Source: an uncultured Porphyromonadaceae bacterium (GTDB lineage Bacteria > Bacteroidota > Bacteroidia > Bacteroidales > Muribaculaceae). From it: a stretch of 6,439 nucleotides of DNA. This document shows, in pieces, positions 6,101 through 6,439 of the stretch. Positions within the stretch are counted from its first letter, which is position 1; every line of letters begins with the position of its first letter. Below the pieces are notes generated by a model. It worked only from the letters and a program-made list of their open reading frames with translations, searched no databases and was not told the DNA's origin. The stretch spans positions 1 to 6,439 of the forward strand of contig CAMWQF010000165.1 of NCBI GenBank assembly GCA_947176285.1, given 5' to 3'. The position numbers and the translations under genes were made by a program.

Positions 6101-6439
6101 CTTAAGCAGCTTGAGCCTGTCGTAGGCTATAAGGTTCATGTTGATGGCAAAGGTTGGAACGGTAATGTTGCCGACGTAGCCTTCGATCCTTCTGCCACTG
6201 TCAAGTTTAATCGTGGCTGGAACTGGATTGGTACTCCGGTTGATGGCGTTAGTCTGCTCATCGAAGACCTTCTTGCTGGTCTTGATGTTGAAGAAGGCGA
6301 TATGATCGTAGGTCTTGATGGTTTTGCTCAGGTTGATGCCGAAGGCGTTTGGAAGGGTTCTGTCTCTCAGATGCTCCCGGGTGTAGGCTATATGTTCTTC
6401 AGCAACTCTAATAAGGAGTTCGTCTACAATGTTGTGGCT
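107..6439 (+). CDS. Secreted C10 (streptopain-like) cysteine protease with three BspA-like LRR blocks, 3' end outside window
   Basis: One uninterrupted frame of 2111 codons from ATG 107 to the window end, with no stop reached, so the protein is partial at its C terminus. The N-terminal 352 residues match a complete C10 pre-pro-protease: signal peptide, propeptide with GFVIISADD at 78-86, catalytic Cys in TGCVGVALAE (Cys163), the hexapeptide KYHNYP just after it as in streptococcal SpeB, GHAFVCDG (His295), INWGWGG (Asn314, Trp315) and a final NIKP at 349-352 where SpeB also ends. All that follows is extension: beta-rich linkers, three BspA-type LRR blocks, an LPF domain, a chitobiase-C-like domain and GWNWI repeats. 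The enzyme should cut proteins outside the cell; substrate unknown. ATG 107 is preferred over the in-frame ATG 134 because only it supplies Lys3 ahead of the hydrophobic core. No clear Shine-Dalgarno is present, normal for Bacteroidetes. SpeB itself has only the first part, so the length is unusual. Relatives known from the literature include PrtT, interpain A and the Bacteroides fragilis Bfp proteases. Confidence 0.95.
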   Translation, partial: MLKSIQQILMLSLCALSPTLVGAATLSVDEAKDVAAEFFQSGEVNRLADKDAFVLAYTATDKASNPISYVFNAKDGKGFVIISADDSSLPVIGYSDYSTWSVGSLPAPAERVLLEPVKVSADVRRRVLARASANSERKVLETPSWSQEAPFNNSIPNRRLTGCVGVALAEILKYHNYPASRPASLVNSGESNTYDWNTMRMDNYRSGYSAEEAGAVAALVADAAIGIGTDFGMSSSSAYEVKVPYSLTSLFGYDAGVSYKKRQEMNRDAWDQLIVDEIDANRPVLYCGQDVSAGHAFVCDGYEMRGSTPYFHINWGWGGSANGFYATDALNPVVSKAHKYNDLMTIVYNIKPAADNTAWSDIHVTSDECQPGLVLNVSDITSVDSFSVRVGAMKNISNTDFSGKIAVALFDASGTQKGLLSDPRNFSIWALQISKYVDFSCSVPAGVSVADGDKVGIVSMANGSSEWLPVAGDRLAPASVSAKNYEVPYITVTLPNSNNFYTITAAEPKAILGRDFVFTLVQHDPSRYITLKANGFILSPEADGTTYRLSNVMENQRITVNNQIAASVLSKSTLWVTAGNLQNLLSDDECASVKDLTLYGTINAADFNFMRDRMKLERLDISQVSILAQGSNPANAIPTKAFMGYRSLKQIILPKNLSTFKNGCLAQTGLTSIDIPASVGTWEYNVFVGCNALRDVIARRSSPAWINWCVFNGTPQAKLTVPSGASAAYKSKEYWQDFKEIVEGIPSDPSYFYVTFAEKKGIKFTDLTDEYDYYKGDLFEFKVDTDNSFQDGVMQVFANATLLTPNASGVYSTNIYSNTLIHVEYKQPEPTTVDKTWKLTGDAGGIGLATDVVNVPVGKMFTVRANAIKVPQGDDAAKFYGMVLTDKNGAIKEFISSIVSNYYSRNGENLTYNFYCQVKEAQVKEGNQIRLATSYNKKAWQLVEGESAEITDRILAFNNPVIYHNVTMPQSVTGARIEGGASEVVRGMPFSVKVSAINPAQRVTVSVNGETKATNVAVANVSIPAVLDDLDITVTVKDADAGDYMVFNVQEGQLASKLVDCPARVKLIGTMLVNEFDALRANASVIVDLDLADVTIKGAAMTGNSIPENAFAPTSAGSLSALKTIILPNNLERITKNAFARCTQITEITIPANVNYIGDGAFSSCVALKKIIAKPKVAPTCGNMSPFPQNAFNISLEVPKGSEESYSVPSTWWANLSLYKAPTEHKDYYWVKVDNSRVGITDYKGDLNSIAVGSADMEFMIELPNCQQSRLKKENRTFLREGVAFKLYDNGVDVFANLNSFQYQSSPYYVYPNQHWSVTAGRLGIRYLHGATSGPWMPQNHEIDILFHYSINFENKEGAEGVEPQIVELPEGSEWKNVPMSYFQVNVKNDKGYLVTNTEVKPVLYREGSVIKFQLANQDDKTNYIVNLKTKVMTKAGEDPEYTEKEMTLDSDGGIYTIPALEGDTWISISGIKSFEEGDVIPAEELTNMKLEDVVDFTELSVTGDMTEEDYESIRENFVSVETIDLTGIQNETIPAGAFEGMDQLKDVIVPETVTEIGSGAFAGCENIESLTLPGVTSIGEGAFEGCDNLTSILLPSLGSGSSASGKPGMRKSGGVDGVSAESFKGLNPNCLIYVGSVDVPDAESLNIILNIDGTRVAASDINLDGNHSFNAPASFMLGDHKISFTAHIVASDSCDVDGGWKTIMLPFQATEMRIEADYGKREGSGVHIISFDGEDAETLTEQSVLLPNRPYLANVCAPFASVPVTFSATGRVQDGEVMVYDVPFTPVPEELVAVGKDFSLYGSYDGQTRPVVCYNLNEEASKFIRPVDSENASVMPFSAYLVANHGTDKAEMVIGEHPLWIHEPVSVGAVGNNLYRSSLIDFASATKKADVYYTVDGSDPTVSDQRVLFTEPFGMAEESMDIKAVAEYKGNRSDVVDFGFKLKKTDINFNLAENWNWISHNAENAVAVADFATDGVTSILSQTQEVVSDPVHGLVGNLKQLEPVVGYKVHVDGKGWNGNVADVAFDPSATVKFNRGWNWIGTPVDGVSLLIEDLLAGLDVEEGDMIVGLDGFAQVDAEGVWKGSVSQMLPGVGYMFFSNSNKEFVYNVVA
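179..526 (+). other. C10 propeptide (inhibitory prodomain, residues about 25-140)
   Basis: This stretch has the pattern of Bacteroidales C10 propeptides: an early amphipathic helix (VDEAKDVAAEFF), then YVFNAKDGKG at 69-78 and GFVIISADD at 78-86, then LPVIGYSDYSTW. In the family this domain folds against the active site and keeps the zymogen inactive until it is removed. The basic stretch VRRRVLARA and the following SERK, just before the mature-domain start at about PSWSQ (143-147), form an exposed-looking junction where activation cleavage is plausible. The exact cleavage position is inference. Confidence 0.85.
527..1162 (+). other. Peptidase C10 catalytic domain (residues about 141-352)
   Basis: Motifs in order: WSQEAPFN (145-152), whose Gln147 aligns with the conserved Gln of SpeB's NQGNPYN; TGCVGVALAE with the nucleophile Cys163 (codon 593-595); KYHNYP, identical to SpeB; GHAFVCDGY with catalytic His295 (codon 989-991); FHINWGWGG with Asn314-Trp315; DALNP; and the closing NIKP (349-352). 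These correspond to SpeB Cys192, His340 and the NWGWGG loop. Two differences from SpeB are visible: the loop between PFN and the catalytic Cys is only about ten residues and so much shorter, and GCVATATAQ is replaced by GCVGVALAE, which loses the Gln. All core catalytic residues are present, so an active papain-fold protease is expected. Cys163 and His295 are 132 residues apart, against 148 in SpeB. Confidence 0.95.
1163..1834 (+). other. Beta-rich linker after the protease domain (residues 353-576)
   Basis: No catalytic motif is visible. The first part (about 358-510) alternates hydrophobic and polar residues in a way typical of an immunoglobulin-like beta sandwich, including SFSVRVGAMKNIS, KIAVALFDASG and a later DKVGIVSMANGSSEW. 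Such a domain often follows the catalytic domain in Bacteroidales C10 proteases. The second part (about 515-576) has short strands such as YITVTLP, FYTITAAEP and ITLKANGFIL, and leads directly into BspA block 1. The fold is inferred from the pattern only; the function is probably spacing or binding. Confidence 0.5.
1835..2338 (+). repeat. BspA-like (LRR_5) leucine-rich block 1 (residues 577-744)
   Basis: The block opens with a cap: AGNLQNLL (578-585), then LTLYGTINAADF (596-607) and MRDRMKLERLDIS ending near 622. Repeat units follow with the LRR_5 signature of IP-x-x-AF, L-x-x-I-x-LP: one at 637-657 (IPTKAF, LKQIILP), one at 660-679 (LTSIDIP), one at about 684-697 (VFVGC, ALRDVI). It closes with LTVPSGASAAY and a W-x-DFKEIVE end that resembles the close of block 2. 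LRR_5 proteins such as Tannerella BspA bind fibronectin, fibrinogen and other bacteria, so adhesion is the family-based guess. Confidence 0.85.
2339..3247 (+). other. Beta-rich linker between BspA blocks 1 and 2 (residues 745-1047)
   Basis: About 300 residues with no enzyme motif. Three sub-parts can be seen. Residues 745-825 run from YFYVTF through FEFKV (779-783) to GVY (809-811) and a closing LIHVEY (820-825). Residues about 826-985 form a second beta-rich domain starting TTVDKTWKLTGDAGG, with MFTVRA and FYGMVLTDKNG. Residues about 985-1047 repeat the F-x-V-x-V ... I-x-V pattern (PFSVKVSA, VTVSVNG, SIPAV, DITVTVKDA). The first and third parts look like variants of one small beta domain that recurs in linker 3. 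I recognise no named family with confidence. Confidence 0.45.
3248..3766 (+). repeat. BspA-like (LRR_5) leucine-rich block 2 (residues 1048-1220)
   Basis: It has the same layout as block 1. The cap is EGQLASKL (1051-1058), VKLIGTMLVNEF (1065-1076) and VIVDLDLADV. The LRR_5 units are at 1106-1131 (IPENAF, LKTIILP, with a few extra residues APTSAGSL), 1134-1154 (ITKNAFARC, ITEITIP) and 1157-1171 (IGDGAFSSC, LKKI). It closes with LEVPKGSEESY and TWWANLSLYK. The equivalent close in block 1 is LTVPSGASAAY, so the unit boundary is shared. The role is presumably surface binding, as for the other two blocks. Confidence 0.88.
3767..4549 (+). other. Beta-rich linker between BspA blocks 2 and 3 (residues 1221-1481)
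   Basis: No catalytic motif is visible. The early part (YYWVKVDNSRVGITDYKGDL) parallels the start of linker 2 (YFYVTFAEKKGIKFTD), as expected if the module after each LRR block was copied with it. The middle (about 1255-1360) is aromatic-rich, with FKLYDNG, YYVYPNQHWSV and FHYSINF. The end contains VIKFQLA (1410-1416) and GIYTIPALEGDTWISISG (1454-1471), the same kind of GxY ... I-x-V closing motif seen at 809-823. A beta-sandwich spacer or binding domain is inferred; no named family recognised. Confidence 0.45.
4550..5035 (+). repeat. BspA-like (LRR_5) leucine-rich block 3 (residues 1482-1643)
   Basis: The most regular of the three blocks. The cap is LSVTGDMTEEDY (1500-1511) followed by IRENF and VETIDLTGI. 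The LRR_5 units are at 1534-1554 (IPAGAFEGM, LKDVIVP), 1557-1576 (IGSGAFAGC, IESLTLP) and 1579-1598 (IGEGAFEGC, LTSILLP). A Gly/Ser-rich insertion with basic residues (1599-1615) then interrupts the series before a last degenerate unit, VSAESFKGLNPNC, and the close LIYVGSVDVPDA. Adhesion or ligand binding is the family-based expectation; no ligand can be read from sequence. Confidence 0.9.
5036..5689 (+). other. W-x-T-I-x-LPF ... PFxAYL domain (residues 1644-1861)
   Basis: This region matches a recurrent arrangement in large surface proteins of Bacteroidales, often after LRR_5 repeats. It starts with LNIILNIDG and the phrase FNAPASFMLGDHKISFTA, then GGWKTIMLPF (1699-1708), then LLPNRPYLANV, FSLYGSYDG and finally MPFSAYLVAN (from 1836). 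I know the pattern from such proteins but not a secure family name or biochemical role. It has no obvious active site. Its place after the LRR blocks and before the C-terminal domains suggests a structural spacer near the cell-attached end. Confidence 0.55.
5753..5935 (+). other. Chitobiase/beta-hexosaminidase C-terminal-like (CHB_HEX_C) domain (residues about 1883-1943)
   Basis: The hallmark is VYYTVDGSDPTVSDQ (1892 onward): a strand ending Y-T-x-DGSDPT, followed by LFTEPFGM, a strand MDIKAVAEYKGNRS, and VVDFGF. This is the classic pattern of the small beta domain found at the C terminus of chitobiases and in many bacterial surface proteins. It is not itself an enzyme and is often taken to be a carbohydrate-binding or spacer unit. 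Here it sits between the LPF domain and the GWNWI repeats. Confidence 0.75.
5942..6439 (+). repeat. Two tandem GWNWI-type repeats (residues about 1946-2111)
   Basis: Repeat 1 begins INFNLAENWNWISHN (WNW at 1956-1958) and reaches GYKVHV (2007-2012). Repeat 2 begins VKFNRGWNWIGTPV (WNW at 2038-2040) and reaches GYMFFS (2094-2099). The spacing from the first Trp to the GY is 51 and 56 residues, so the two units are homologous but diverged. Each has a middle strand-like stretch that ends in a short G-x-W or G-x-L turn. Similar NWNWIS modules occur in large exported Bacteroidetes proteins; function not known to me. The second unit reaches the window edge and may be incomplete, and more copies may follow. 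Confidence 0.7.

Noticed and set aside
5785..6139. Two overlapping minus-strand frames of 86 and 91 codons
   Set aside because: They overlap each other and lie opposite the CHB_HEX_C-like domain and the first GWNWI repeat. No recognisable motif in either.

Overview
The window holds one real gene, read left to right. It opens at ATG 107 and runs without a stop to the last base (2111 complete codons, frame open at 6439). It encodes a secreted family C10 (streptopain/SpeB-like) cysteine protease joined to a very long modular C-terminal extension. The style of the modules suggests a member of the Bacteroidales: a C10 pro-catalytic unit, BspA-type (LRR_5) leucine-rich repeats, a W-x-T-I-x-LPF domain, a chitobiase-C-terminal-like domain and GWNWI repeats. 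The AT-rich leader without a Shine-Dalgarno sequence fits this too. A gut or oral lineage such as Muribaculaceae or Prevotellaceae is a guess from this style; no marker gene is present to fix it.

Layout. Bases 1-106 are a non-coding leader. It contains the hexamer AAGATG three times at exact 21-base steps (4, 25, 46), two small hairpins and an AT-rich run into the start codon. The protein then reads: signal peptide (residues 1-24), C10 propeptide (about 25-140), catalytic domain (about 141-352; Cys163, His295, Asn314-Trp315), beta-rich linker (353-576), BspA block 1 (577-744), beta-rich linker (745-1047), BspA block 2 (1048-1220), beta-rich linker (1221-1481), BspA block 3 (1482-1643), a W-x-T-I-x-LPF ... 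PFxAYL domain (1644-1861), a CHB_HEX_C-like domain (about 1883-1943) and two tandem GWNWI repeats (about 1946-2029 and 2027-2111, the second possibly cut by the window edge).

How it would work (inference): the protein is exported through Sec, the propeptide keeps the protease inactive until it is cleaved, and the mature enzyme carries several presumed binding modules that could hold it on a host, bacterial or glycan surface. The C-terminal end, where a type IX secretion signal or another anchor would normally sit, lies beyond the window. No partner gene, inhibitor gene, mobile element, RNA gene or CRISPR array is visible. I do not see a wholly new system. The main interest is the size and architecture of this protease and the phased repeats in its leader.
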